Origin: Serratia odorifera
Lineage (GTDB): Bacteria; Pseudomonadota; Gammaproteobacteria; Enterobacterales; Enterobacteriaceae
NCBI RefSeq assembly: GCF_900635445.1
Contig: NZ_LR134117.1
Span: 2,852,001-2,916,000 of the forward strand
Direction: 5' to 3'
Length of the DNA: 64,000 nucleotides
Shown here: piece by piece, positions 11,001-19,900 of the stretch
How positions within the stretch are numbered: position 1 is the first letter of the stretch
Layout: the number at the start of each line of letters is the position of its first letter
Translations under genes and position numbers: made by a program
The notes under the pieces: generated by a model
Seen by the model: the letters and a program-made list of their open reading frames with translations, nothing else
Told to the model about the DNA's origin: nothing
The model's database searches: none

Positions 11001-12250
11001 CAGGATTTCCCTTGAACGTGCGGTTGCTGGCGCGGTTTGGTGGCCGCCGGGGTTTCCTGCGGCGTCAGCACTTCAACCTGTGCGCCTTCGGTCAGGCGAT
11101 CGATACCGTCGGTTACCACCCGGTCGCCGGCGCTCAGCCCGGCGCTGATCACCACCTGCTGGCTGTCCTGCACCCCGGCGGTCACCAGGTGCTTGCTGAC
11201 GCGGTTATCGTCGCTCAGCGTCCAGACAAAGTTGCCTTCGTTGCCCATTTGCAATGCGGCGGTCGGGATCACTACCGCGTTGTGCAGGGTGTCGACCTTC
11301 AGCCGTGCGTTGACGAACTGATTGGGAAACAGCGCGTCATCCTGATTGTCAAAACGCGCTTTGAGTTTGATGGTGCCGGTGGCGGTATCAATCTGGTTAT
11401 CCAGACTCAGCAGTGCGCCGGTGGCGAGCCGTTGCTGATTGGTGCGATCCCAGGCTTCAACCGCGACCGGGCCGGCTTTTTGCGCCTTGACCAGATCGGC
11501 GATATTGCCCTCCGGCAGGGTAAATACCACGTCGATCGGCTGCGTCTGGGTGATCACCACCAGCCCGGTGGTGCTGCCGCTGCTGATATAGTTGCCGACG
11601 TCCACCAGCTTCAGACCGACGCGCCCGTCAATCGGCGCGGTGATGCGGCTGTAGGTGATTTGCAGTTTGGCGCTATCGACCGCGCCCTGATCGGCCTTGA
11701 TGGCCCCTTCGGTCTGGCGCACCAGCGCTTGCTGCGCGTCGAGTTCCTGACGCGAAATCAGGTTGGTTTTCACCAGTTGCTGATAACGTGCCAAATCCTG
11801 CCGGGCATTAGCCAGCGTTGCCTGATCCTTCGCCAATTGTCCCTGCGCCTGGGTGAGCTGGACGTTGAACGGCCGCGGATCGATTTCCGCCAGCAGATCC
11901 CCGGCTTTGACCTGTTGTCCCTCGGTAAAATGCAGCGCCATCAGTTGACCGTCGACGCGGCTGGTGACGGTAACGGTATTGGCGGCGGTAGCGGTGCCCA
12001 ACCCGGACAGATAGCGCGGCACCGTCTGTTGGCTGGCGGTGGCTGCCTGCACCGGCGACATCGGCATACCGCGCCTACCGGCGGCAGGCGTTGCGCGAGC
12101 ATCCTTGCCGGCGGCGGCCTGGCGGGCGCTTGGCATCGCTTCGGGCTGCGTCGCAGAGAAATGGCGCCACAGCATAACGGCAGCAACAATCACCAGAATC
12201 AGCGCCAGCAGGCGCAGTATCCAGGAACGACGTGTGGGGTTTGCATTCAT
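11000..12250 (-). CDS. mdtA: RND periplasmic adaptor MdtA
   Basis: Membrane fusion protein of the pump. An N-terminal anchor (about residues 10-28) is followed by an Ala/Pro-rich linker. The lipoyl half-motifs are SRVDGQLMALHFTEGQQVKAG and the matching second half after a coiled-coil hairpin (about 120-190), and beta-barrel domains follow. The ATG at 12250 begins MNANPTRRSWIL; a GGAGAG lies about 14 bases upstream. First gene of the mdtABCD-baeSR operon. Length 416, as usual. Confidence 0.94.
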   Translation of the reverse strand: MNANPTRRSWILRLLALILVIVAAVMLWRHFSATQPEAMPSARQAAAGKDARATPAAGRRGMPMSPVQAATASQQTVPRYLSGLGTATAANTVTVTSRVDGQLMALHFTEGQQVKAGDLLAEIDPRPFNVQLTQAQGQLAKDQATLANARQDLARYQQLVKTNLISRQELDAQQALVRQTEGAIKADQGAVDSAKLQITYSRITAPIDGRVGLKLVDVGNYISSGSTTGLVVITQTQPIDVVFTLPEGNIADLVKAQKAGPVAVEAWDRTNQQRLATGALLSLDNQIDTATGTIKLKARFDNQDDALFPNQFVNARLKVDTLHNAVVIPTAALQMGNEGNFVWTLSDDNRVSKHLVTAGVQDSQQVVISAGLSAGDRVVTDGIDRLTEGAQVEVLTPQETPAATKPRQQPHVQGKS

Positions 12251-12347
12251 GACGGTGAAAATTCTCTCCAAAGGCAGGCGTACTGACGGGCATTGATTGC
12301 CGAAAAGCGGTCTTTCTATAGGATACTAGTTTAGCGGCCGGAGACTT

Positions 12348-12366
12348 GATAAAAATGAAGGAAAAA
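12348..12366 (-). promoter_or_regulatory. Weak candidate BaeR box upstream of mdtA
   Basis: On the minus strand the sequence begins TTTTTC and continues with a TTCAT block. It would fit the E. coli BaeR consensus (TTTTTCTCCATDATTGGC, from memory) only if one C were removed. The position, about 100 bases before mdtA, is right for an activator site. No good -35/-10 pair was identified. The rest of 12251-12511, between divergent mdtA and the aldo/keto reductase gene, shows nothing further I can support. Confidence 0.25.
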
Positions 12367-12511
12367 TGGAGGAATCGTCAGTTTTCCATGAAGAGTTCGG
12401 GGATTTATCGTTTTCCAGACTAATCTTGTCTGTTAGCGCAGCTTTTATCGCGTGCCAGGTGCGACGCATCTGGCTGGTTGAGCCTATCTGTTCTGCCTGG
12501 AGGAGTTAGTA

Positions 12512-13465
12512 ATGCGTAAACGGCAATTGGGAACCACCGATATTCAGGTTCCACCGCTGACCTTTGGCGGCAATGTGTTTGGCTGGACGGCGGATCGCGC
12601 CATGTCCTTTCGTCTACTTGATGCGTTACTGGATCATCAGCTTAATTTTATTGATACCGCCGACGTTTATTCCTCTTGGGCGCCGGGCAATCAAGGGGGC
12701 GAGTCAGAAACCGTCATCGGCGAATGGCTGAAGAAAAGCGGCAAACGCGACCAGGTGATTATCGCCACCAAAGTGGGCAAACCGATGGGGGAAGGCCGAC
12801 AGGGGCTGGCGCCACGCTATATCCAACGGGCGGTAGAAGATTCGCTGCGCCGCCTGCAAACCGAGTATATCGATCTGTATCAGTCCCATGACGACGATCG
12901 CGATACGCCGCTGGCGGAAACGCTGTCGGCGTTTGATGCCCTGATCAAGGCCGGTAAGGTGCGGGCTATCGGCGCCTCCAATTATCAGGCCGAACGGCTG
13001 GAGGAAGCGCTGAACGTCAGTGAACGGCTCGGACTGGCGCGCTATGAAACGCTACAGCCGGAATATAATCTCTACGCCCGCCAGGGTTATGAACAGGCGC
13101 TTGAGGGCGTGGCGGTCAAACGGCAACTGGGCGTGATCAACTTCTTCTCGCTGGCCAGCGGTTTCCTGAGCGGCAAATACCGTAGCACAGCCGACGTCGG
13201 CAAAAGCCAGCGTGGCGATACGGTGGCTGCACGTTACTTGAATCCACGCGGGTTTCGCATTCTTGCCGTGCTGGATCAGACGGCGGAAAAGCACCGCAGT
13301 ACGCCGGCGCAGATTGCCCTGGCCTGGCTGATGGCGCGGCCGAGCATTACTGCTCCGATTGTCAGCGCCACCTCGTTGCAACAGCTTGATGAGCTGGTGG
13401 GCGCGACCCGCGTGCAACTCGACGCGCAGGATATGCAGCGGTTGCAGCAGGCCAGTGCCGCATAG
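12512..13465 (+). CDS. Aldo/keto reductase
   Basis: A 317-residue NADPH-dependent aldo/keto reductase of the YajO/voltage-gated K-channel beta-like group. Catalytic tetrad residues are visible: Asp and Tyr in FIDTADVYSSW, Lys in IIATKVGKP, His in LYQSHDDD. The C-terminal cofactor loop TAPIVSATSLQQLDELV is present. GGAGGAG lies seven bases before the ATG. The physiological substrate cannot be read from the sequence. It is divergent from mdtA and probably transcribed alone or with the next gene. Confidence 0.9.
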   Translation: MRKRQLGTTDIQVPPLTFGGNVFGWTADRAMSFRLLDALLDHQLNFIDTADVYSSWAPGNQGGESETVIGEWLKKSGKRDQVIIATKVGKPMGEGRQGLAPRYIQRAVEDSLRRLQTEYIDLYQSHDDDRDTPLAETLSAFDALIKAGKVRAIGASNYQAERLEEALNVSERLGLARYETLQPEYNLYARQGYEQALEGVAVKRQLGVINFFSLASGFLSGKYRSTADVGKSQRGDTVAARYLNPRGFRILAVLDQTAEKHRSTPAQIALAWLMARPSITAPIVSATSLQQLDELVGATRVQLDAQDMQRLQQASAA

Positions 13466-13539
13466 CCGCGCCGTGCTCTCCTTTGGCAGGATTTTGCTCT
13501 ATCCTGAATGGGTCTAGATGATTCATTCAGGGAGCAGCA

Positions 13540-14157
13540 ATGTGCAACGAGACTGTTAATGATTTAGCCACGCTTGAGCAAATTTACGGCCAACCGGCCG
13601 CCCCTTCGGTGTTCAAGGAAGTCAGTTACCTTCACCCGGCTTATCGCCCTTTTATCGAGGCCGCGACATTTGCCGCGCTGGCGAGCGTTGGCCCGGACGG
13701 GATGGATGTGTCGCCGCGTGGCGATCCGGCCGGTTTCCTGCATATCGAGGATAAAAAAACGCTGTTGCTGCCTGACCGACGCGGCAACAACCGCATCGAC
13801 AGCATGCGCAATATTCTGCATGACAATCGCGTTGCCCTGCTGCTGTTGATTCCCGGGGTGAATGAAACGCTGCGTATCAACGGCCGGGCGGAGATTGTGA
13901 TCGCCCCGACGCTATTGCAACGCTTTGCCCATCGCAACATGTTGCCGCGCTCGGTACTGCGTATCACGGTGGAGGCGGTATTCTTTCAGTGTGGCCGGGC
14001 GATTCTGCGTTCCGGCCTGTGGGATGCGTCGACGCAGATCCCGCGCCAGTCGCTGCCCAGTACGGGTACTCTGCTGGCCGAAATCAGCAAAAGCAGTTTT
14101 GACGGCGAGCAGTATGACGCCGAGTTGCCGCAGCGGCTGCGCGATACGCTGTATTAA
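13540..14157 (+). CDS. Pyridoxamine 5'-phosphate oxidase-type flavoprotein
   Basis: A 205-residue split-barrel protein resembling the FMN-dependent PPOX family often annotated MSMEG_1061. The core strand FAALASVGPDGMDVSPRGDP and LLPDRRGNNRIDSMRNIL match the flavin-binding pattern of this group. A GGAG lies before the ATG. It may reduce or bind small metabolites; no specific substrate can be assigned. It is separated from the upstream reductase by 74 bases on the same strand, so co-transcription is possible. Confidence 0.8.
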   Translation: MCNETVNDLATLEQIYGQPAAPSVFKEVSYLHPAYRPFIEAATFAALASVGPDGMDVSPRGDPAGFLHIEDKKTLLLPDRRGNNRIDSMRNILHDNRVALLLLIPGVNETLRINGRAEIVIAPTLLQRFAHRNMLPRSVLRITVEAVFFQCGRAILRSGLWDASTQIPRQSLPSTGTLLAEISKSSFDGEQYDAELPQRLRDTLY

Positions 14158-14210
14158 TCACCTGGCGTCAGGCGGGCGTGCCAGCGTGCCCGGCAAGCCG
14201 AAAAAGATAA

Positions 14211-14771
14211 TCAGCATGTTTGCTCCTGCCATTGTTGCCGCGTCAGACGATACACCACATGATCGCGTAACGGGTGGCCTGCCGGCAGGCGCGGATGGGC
14301 AAAGCGCTCACCGTGGTAATGCATGCCGATGCGCGCCATCAGCCGCCGTGAGGGCTGGTTGATGACGGCGGTAAATGACACCACTTCCGGCAATGACAAG
14401 CGCTGGAACGCATAGGCCAGCACGGCACGGGCAGCTTCGCTGGCATAGCCCTGATGCCAATAATTCGCCGCCAGGCGCCAGCCGATTTCCACGCCAGGTG
14501 CGATGGGCAGATCGTCGCCTATCGGATTGAGGCCGACAACGCCGATAAACGGCGTAACCGCTTTGAGCTCCACGGCCCATAACCCCCAACCGACCCGTTG
14601 CATAACATGGCGCAGGGTGGCCGCCTGACGGTGGCTGGCAGCGGCGCTGAGTGTCGAGGGGAAATAGTGCATGACGCGTGGATCGGCATTAAGCGCGGCG
14701 AAGGCGCTCAGATCGCTGTCCTGCCAGGCGCGCAGGTGCAGGCGCGCGGTATCAAGGGTGTCGATGGACAT
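14211..14771 (-). CDS. GNAT N-acetyltransferase, RimJ/RimL type
   Basis: A 186-residue acetyltransferase. It opens with LDTARLHLRAWQDSDLSAF, characteristic of the RimJ/RimL/spermidine-acetylase branch. It carries the acetyl-CoA loop region EIGWRLAANYWHQGYASEAA and the C-terminal NQPSRRLMARIGM (motif B). Acceptor substrate unknown. Convergent with the upstream PPOX-type gene and upstream of yegD-side sequence on the same strand. Confidence 0.85.
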   Translation of the reverse strand: MSIDTLDTARLHLRAWQDSDLSAFAALNADPRVMHYFPSTLSAAASHRQAATLRHVMQRVGWGLWAVELKAVTPFIGVVGLNPIGDDLPIAPGVEIGWRLAANYWHQGYASEAARAVLAYAFQRLSLPEVVSFTAVINQPSRRLMARIGMHYHGERFAHPRLPAGHPLRDHVVYRLTRQQWQEQTC

Positions 14772-14834
14772 GGCGCTTCCTCGGAAAAGGCGCGGCGTGG
14801 TGGCCGCGCCCGGTAGAGTGTAGCGAATGACGAG

Positions 14835-16187
14835 CTAGCGAAACAGCGTTTGTGCCCAGCGCGCCAGTCCGGCGGTGACCGAGCCGAAGTCGTTACCGCC
14901 GACGATCGGAATGCCTGGCAACTGTTGCTGTAGTGCGGTGCGCAGCAGCGGCGAACGTGCACTACCGCCGGTGAGATAAATCACCTGTGGCGTGCTTTGG
15001 CTGGTGGCCAATGCTGCAGTCACCTGTTCCTGGATCCGTTGCAGTGGCTGCGAAATTGCCTCGGCCAACTGACCTTGACCGATGGTTTCGGCCAGATCGG
15101 GCTGCACAAATGCCAGCGGCACCTGGGTACTGTCCTGAGCGGACAGGGCAATTTTGCTTTCTTCTGCCGCCCGCACCAATCGGTAGCTCAGGCGCTGCTG
15201 ATAGACCTTCAGCAGGCGTTGAACCTTCTCCGGCTCGGCGGCGTCGCGGATCAGATCGCGCAACAGACGGGCATTGGCGCTGCCATAAAAATCGTTCTGC
15301 GCCGGCACGTCGTTGGTAGCAACCGCGTTCCAGTAAGGCAACGCCGGCAGCGCGATGCCTTTCTCGGTTTCGCCGCCCATGCCGAACAGCGGCATCAACT
15401 GTTTGAACGCCAGCATGATATCCAGATCGTTACCGCCAACGCGGCAGCCGCTGTGACCCAGCAGGCTTTGCTGGCGGTCGGCGCGATCGCGCCATTGCGG
15501 CCCCATCAGCAACACCGAACAGTCGGTGGTACCGCCGCCGATGTCCACCACCAGAACGGTTTTTTCTTCGCTCAGCGTGGCTTCAAAATCCAGCCCGGCG
15601 GCTACCGGCTCGAACTGGAATTCGATGTCTTTAAAGCCGGCGCGCTGGGCGGCGCGTTGCAGAATACCCTGTGCCTGATGGTTGGCCTCGTCGCCGCCGG
15701 TGCCCTGGAAGTTAATCGGGCGGCCAATCACCGCCTGATCGATCTGCTGCTGCAACGCTCCTTCGGCCTGGCGCTTGATGTGGAACATCATGGCGCACAC
15801 CAGATCTTCAAACAGCGCGATCTGCTGTGCTTTCAGGCCGTTGGCTCCAAGGAAGGATTTTGGCGAGCGAACGAAGTACACCTCTTGCGGATCTTCGACG
15901 TAATGCGCCAGCGCTTGCAGGCCGAACAGCACGCTGTCGGCATTCACCGGAATGTCTTCCTCGCGGTTAAAGCTGATGGCGCGCCGCAGCAACTGCTGGT
16001 TTTCGTCGCTGCCGGTCGGCACCTGCCAATGGCGGTGCAGACACTCGCTGACCGCTTCGCGCGTTGGCGCGCACAGCATTGACGGCAGATACGGTTCGTT
16101 GTTTTCCAGCGCCAGCAACTGAGGGCCATTGTCGCCCATGACCGCCACGGAACAGTTTGCTGTTCCATAATCAAAACCAATAAACAT
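14835..16187 (-). CDS. yegD: Hsp70-family chaperone-like protein YegD
   Basis: A 450-residue protein, the same length as E. coli YegD. It has the actin/Hsp70 ATPase fold: phosphate-1 motif FIGFDYGTANCSVAV at the N-terminus, phosphate-2 VLVVDIGGGTTDCSV near 210, and adenosine motif YLTGGSARSPLL near the end. It lacks the DnaK substrate-binding and lid domains. Start at 16187 gives MFIGFDYG. In E. coli yegD flanks mdtA; here three genes lie between. Client proteins are unknown. Confidence 0.92.
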   Translation of the reverse strand: MFIGFDYGTANCSVAVMGDNGPQLLALENNEPYLPSMLCAPTREAVSECLHRHWQVPTGSDENQQLLRRAISFNREEDIPVNADSVLFGLQALAHYVEDPQEVYFVRSPKSFLGANGLKAQQIALFEDLVCAMMFHIKRQAEGALQQQIDQAVIGRPINFQGTGGDEANHQAQGILQRAAQRAGFKDIEFQFEPVAAGLDFEATLSEEKTVLVVDIGGGTTDCSVLLMGPQWRDRADRQQSLLGHSGCRVGGNDLDIMLAFKQLMPLFGMGGETEKGIALPALPYWNAVATNDVPAQNDFYGSANARLLRDLIRDAAEPEKVQRLLKVYQQRLSYRLVRAAEESKIALSAQDSTQVPLAFVQPDLAETIGQGQLAEAISQPLQRIQEQVTAALATSQSTPQVIYLTGGSARSPLLRTALQQQLPGIPIVGGNDFGSVTAGLARWAQTLFR

Positions 16188-16390
16188 TGTCTTTCCCCAT
16201 GCCAATGAAGGGGGGCGACTTTACCCGAGAGCGGGCGTCTGGGCAACGTGCAGCGCGTCAAGCGGCTAAAAATTTAGCGCAGTGGCAGTTGGCATGCTTA
16301 ACTGTTTGCCACAGGTTAATGTCCGAATTCCGCACGCCAGGGCGCAGCGCGAGCAGCATAATGATGAAAAAACCGACATTGAGCGTAATC

Positions 16391-17854
16391 ATGAGTAATC
16401 AACAGGCATTCTATGCCGCGCTGCAGGCGCGCGATCGCAAGTTCGACGGCCGATTTTTTGTCGGCGTTTCCTCAACCGGTATTTATTGCCGCCCGGTGTG
16501 CAGCGCCCGCACGCCAAAAATTGAAAATTGCAGCTTTTACCCCAGCGCGGCGGCGGCCGAACTGGCAGGGTTTCGCCCTTGTCTGAAGTGTCGGCCTGAA
16601 CTGGCTCCGGGGCTGGCGTTAATCGATCTGGGCAACCGCTACGCGCAGGTGGCGGTGCAACTGATTGAGCAGGGCTATCTTTCCGAACACGGTTGTGACG
16701 CGTTGGCGGCGCGGCTGGGCATTTCCGATCGACATCTGCGGCGGATATTTGCCGAACGCTTCGGTGCGTCACCGATTGATTATGCGCAGTCGCATCGGCT
16801 GTTGCAGGCCAAACGGCTGTTGGCGGACACCCGTATGCCGCTGAGCGAAGTGGCGTTCGCCGCCGGTTTCGGCAGCCTGCGGCGCTTTAACGAGCTGTTC
16901 AAACAGCGTTATCGCCTGGTGCCGTCTGCCCTGCGCGAAAGCAGCGCAAGACAGTCGCGCGCCGCTGCCAGCGGGCTGGTGTTTCACCTGGGCTATCGCC
17001 CGCCGTACGACTGGGCGCGTATGCTGGAGTTTTTGCAGGCGCGTGCGGTTATCGGCGTGGAAAGCCTGCGGGACGGTCTGTATTGCCGTTCCATTGCGTT
17101 GCAGCAGGGTGGGGAGGAATACCGCGGCTGGGTCAGCGTACTGCCGGAGCCGGTGCGCAACCGGGTGCGGGTGGAGATTGCACCGTCGCTTAGCCGAGTC
17201 ACCACCGAGGTGCTGCGGCGCGTACGTCAGCTGTTCGATCTGGATGCCGCACCTGACCTGATCGCCGATGCGCTGGGCGAGCTGGCGGCCGACGCGCCCG
17301 GTTTGCGGCTGCCCGGGTGCGTCAACAGCTTCGAACAGGCAACGCGCGCGGTGCTGGGCCAACTGGTCAGCGTCAAGATGGCTGCCAGCTTTGCCGGGCG
17401 AATGGCCGAGCGTTGGGGGACGCCGCTTGAACAGCCGTACGCCGGCATCACTCACCTGTTCCCGACGGCACAGCAGGTAGCGCAACTGCAACCGCAGGAT
17501 CTGCGGCCACTCGGTGTACAGCTCAAACGCGCCGCGGCGTTGATTGCCATTGCCCGGGAGGTAGAGGAACAACGGTTGACGCTGGATAACGTGCTGGATA
17601 TCGATGCTGGCATCAAGGCGTTGACCGCGCTGCCGGGGATTGGCAGCTGGACGGCGAATTACATCGCGATGCGCGCCTGGTCATGGCCGGACGTGTTTTT
17701 GGCTGGCGATTACCTGATCAAACAGCGTTTCCCCGGTATGACGCCGCGACAGATGGAACACTACGCCGAGCGTTGGCGGCCGTGGCGTTCTTATGCCACG
17801 CTGCACCTCTGGCACCATCAGCGCTGGCAGCCTCAGCCGGCAAGCGACCAGTAA
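16391..17854 (+). CDS. alkA: Ada N-terminal regulator fused to AlkA 3-methyladenine DNA glycosylase
   Basis: About 487 residues from the ATG at 16391 (in-frame ATGs at 16361 and 16364 are alternatives; none has a strong SD). Residues 1-75 form the Ada zinc domain with Cys33, Cys37, Cys64 and Cys67. Residues about 85-185 form an AraC-type HTH pair (ISDRHLRRIFAERFG; EVAFAAGFGSLRRFNELFK). Residues about 200-487 are AlkA, with the helix-hairpin-helix LPGIGSWTANY and the catalytic Asp in FLAGDYLIKQRFPG. The Ada methyl-guanine transferase domain is absent. Expected roles are sensing methyl phosphotriesters and excising alkylated bases. Divergent from yegD. Confidence 0.9.
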   Translation: MSNQQAFYAALQARDRKFDGRFFVGVSSTGIYCRPVCSARTPKIENCSFYPSAAAAELAGFRPCLKCRPELAPGLALIDLGNRYAQVAVQLIEQGYLSEHGCDALAARLGISDRHLRRIFAERFGASPIDYAQSHRLLQAKRLLADTRMPLSEVAFAAGFGSLRRFNELFKQRYRLVPSALRESSARQSRAAASGLVFHLGYRPPYDWARMLEFLQARAVIGVESLRDGLYCRSIALQQGGEEYRGWVSVLPEPVRNRVRVEIAPSLSRVTTEVLRRVRQLFDLDAAPDLIADALGELAADAPGLRLPGCVNSFEQATRAVLGQLVSVKMAASFAGRMAERWGTPLEQPYAGITHLFPTAQQVAQLQPQDLRPLGVQLKRAAALIAIAREVEEQRLTLDNVLDIDAGIKALTALPGIGSWTANYIAMRAWSWPDVFLAGDYLIKQRFPGMTPRQMEHYAERWRPWRSYATLHLWHHQRWQPQPASDQ

Positions 17855-17872
17855 CGCGCCGGCCGCGCTGGC

Positions 17873-19306
17873 CTACAGCAGAAAAAGCGTGGCAAGGCCA
17901 AGAAAGATAAAGAACCCACCGGTATCGGTCAGCGCGGTGATCAGCACGCTGGAGCCGACTGCCGGATCGCGGCCGAGCTTGAGCATGGTCATTGGAATGA
18001 CGACGCCCATCAGTGCCGCTACCAGTAGATTAAGTATCATCGCCAGCGTCATCACGCCGCCCATCGCCCAGTCGCCGTACAGCAGATAGGTCACCACTCC
18101 CATGATGCCGCCCCACACCACGCCGTTGATTATCGCCACGCCCAGTTCCCTGAGCATCAGTCGCGATATGTTGCCGACTTCAATCTGGTGCAGCGCCAGG
18201 GCGCGCACGATCATGGTAATGGTCTGGTTGCCGGTGTTGCCACCGATGCCGGCGACGATCGGCATTAACGCCGCCAGCGCCACCAGTTGGGAAATGGTGT
18301 GCTCGAACAGGCCAATGACGCGCGAGGCGATAAAGGCGGTGCACAGGTTGATAGCCAACCAGGCCCAGCGGGTTTTTACCGCTTTGCCAACCGGAGCGAA
18401 CACGTCTTCTTCCGGACTCAAGCCGCCCATACGACGCAGGTTGCTTTCGCTTTCCTCATTGACCACGTCGACGATTTCTTCGATGGTCAAACGTCCCATC
18501 AACTTGCCTTTGGCGTCGATCACCGGCGCACTGATCAGGTCGTAGCGTTCAAATGCGCCAGCCGCCGCTTCGGCTTTGTCCTCTGGCTGAAAGGTGGTGG
18601 GATCGCTGTCCATCACCTCGGATACCGGCGTTTCCGGATCGTTGAGCAGCACGGCGGTCAGCGGCAGCTCACCCAGCAAGGTGTTTTTGCGATCGGTAAC
18701 GAAGATTTTATCGGTCGCGTCGGGAATGGTTTTGCGCAGACGAAGAAAGCGGTGCACCGCGCCCAGCGTGACGTCGGCGCGCACCGTGATCAGCTCGAAG
18801 TCCATCATCCAGCCGACGGTTTCTTTGCCGTAGTGCATCATTTCGCGCACTTGCGCCCGTTCATCCGGTTCCAGCGAGGTCAGCAGCCGTCCCATCAGGT
18901 TACGCGGCAGGAACTGCGCCAGATAGGCCTGTTCATCGACGTCCAGCGTCTTGATCGCCTTGAGCAGGTCTTTGTCGCTCATTTCTTCGATCAGGCTGTC
19001 CCACACCGGTTCGGCCACTTCCACCAGCGTTTGGCCGCGCTTGGTGTTGCCCACCAGCCGCCACAGCGCTAGTCGTTCATCCTGCGGCAGCGCTTCCAGC
19101 AGGTCCGCCAGATCGGCGGCGTGCATGTCTTCGACAATCTGGGTGATTTCTGCGGTCTGGTTGAGCCGTTCGCTTTTGTCGAGCGGTTGTCCGTCGCCGG
19201 GACGGCCAAGAATGCCATCGATCAACTCTTTGTTATTCAACAGCAAAGACAGAATGCGCTGACGGTGTTCAGCGACTTTTTTGACGTTATGTGTAGCGGC
19301 TGACAT
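17873..19306 (-). CDS. mgtE: Magnesium transporter MgtE
   Basis: A 477-residue Mg2+ channel/transporter of the MgtE family, which E. coli K-12 lacks. The cytosolic N domain (about 1-135) is followed by two CBS domains (about 140-265; VSEVMDSDPTTF and GRLTIEEIVDVV) and five TM segments from about 300. The pore region carries the family signature around GIGGNTGNQTITMIVRALAL and the terminal TALTDTGGFFIFLGLA. ATG at 19306 gives MSAATHNVKK. Convergent with alkA, 18 bases apart. The 106 bases upstream include a hairpin, CTGACGC-TGA-GCGTCAG (19369-19385), too small for a known Mg riboswitch. Confidence 0.95.
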   Translation of the reverse strand: MSAATHNVKKVAEHRQRILSLLLNNKELIDGILGRPGDGQPLDKSERLNQTAEITQIVEDMHAADLADLLEALPQDERLALWRLVGNTKRGQTLVEVAEPVWDSLIEEMSDKDLLKAIKTLDVDEQAYLAQFLPRNLMGRLLTSLEPDERAQVREMMHYGKETVGWMMDFELITVRADVTLGAVHRFLRLRKTIPDATDKIFVTDRKNTLLGELPLTAVLLNDPETPVSEVMDSDPTTFQPEDKAEAAAGAFERYDLISAPVIDAKGKLMGRLTIEEIVDVVNEESESNLRRMGGLSPEEDVFAPVGKAVKTRWAWLAINLCTAFIASRVIGLFEHTISQLVALAALMPIVAGIGGNTGNQTITMIVRALALHQIEVGNISRLMLRELGVAIINGVVWGGIMGVVTYLLYGDWAMGGVMTLAMILNLLVAALMGVVIPMTMLKLGRDPAVGSSVLITALTDTGGFFIFLGLATLFLL

Positions 19307-19412
19307 GGTATTCCTTAACGCGTTACTCGCACAATTCCCGTATGACGACCTTAACAAGATAGAACATGCTGACGCTGAGCGTCAGTTTTAAGAGGCACAA
19401 CAGAAGGCGGGG

Positions 19413-19565
19413 TTACAGCTGTTGATGGTACTGTTGCGAGGCAGCTTGCTTCTCCTGGTGATGCGGCACGGCAACCACGGCGGCGTACAGTAATCGGCCG
19501 ATCAGTATGATAAAACTGACAAATAACACGATCTTGGTCATTTGTCCGGTGGTTCTTTTTCTCAT
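19413..19565 (-). CDS. yfgG: Small membrane protein YfgG
   Basis: A 50-residue protein beginning MRKRTTGQMTKIVLFVSF, with one TM helix at about residues 10-29 and a short polar tail rich in Gln and His. It matches E. coli YfgG, which lies downstream of ppx, in the basic start, the TM pattern (FIILIGRLLYA) and the location. The ATG at 19565 is preceded by AGGTGATCT. E. coli YfgG is a small inner-membrane protein reported to affect metal stress; that function is not testable here. Confidence 0.8.
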   Translation of the reverse strand: MRKRTTGQMTKIVLFVSFIILIGRLLYAAVVAVPHHQEKQAASQQYHQQL

Positions 19566-19900
19566 AGATCACCTGAGGTTATCGGTTCCTTTTCAAGGCG
19601 TTGGCAGCCGCGTGTTGCGCACGATGACTGCAAGTTTAGGCCGGGTGAGTAAAACTTGTCTATTTGTTTCCTGAATGGTTTAACCGTCGTTTAGCGTTAT
19701 TTTATGCGACACATGGCCACGGCCGGTTTTCATTGCCGCTATCATGCACAGGGTGAGGTGCCAAGCGCGGCCGGCGGTGAGCAGGGATAGGTGAGGGAGT
19801 GGTAGCCGATGCCGACAGACGAAACGGGGGGCGAGCGCTATGCACCACGCAATGTTACCCGGCTTGCCCTCGGGGTATGTGAAGGCAAGCCGGTAAAGCG
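19566..19900. other. Intergenic stretch between ppx and yfgG
   Basis: No credible gene is seen. E. coli has yfgF near this place; no remnant is recognisable. A long hairpin, CCGGCTTGCC...GGCAAGCCGG (about 19859-19892), lies just past the ppx stop on the minus strand. It has no good T run, so it could be a weak terminator or mRNA-stabilising stem. Confidence 0.5.

Noticed and set aside
10964..12286. A 440-codon plus-strand open frame
   Set aside because: It lies opposite mdtA and has a composition typical of the reverse complement of a G+C-rich gene; no recognisable domain or ribosome site.
19307..19412. Magnesium riboswitch before mgtE
   Set aside because: Only 106 bases are available, with one small hairpin. 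The known M-box needs a longer, more complex fold.
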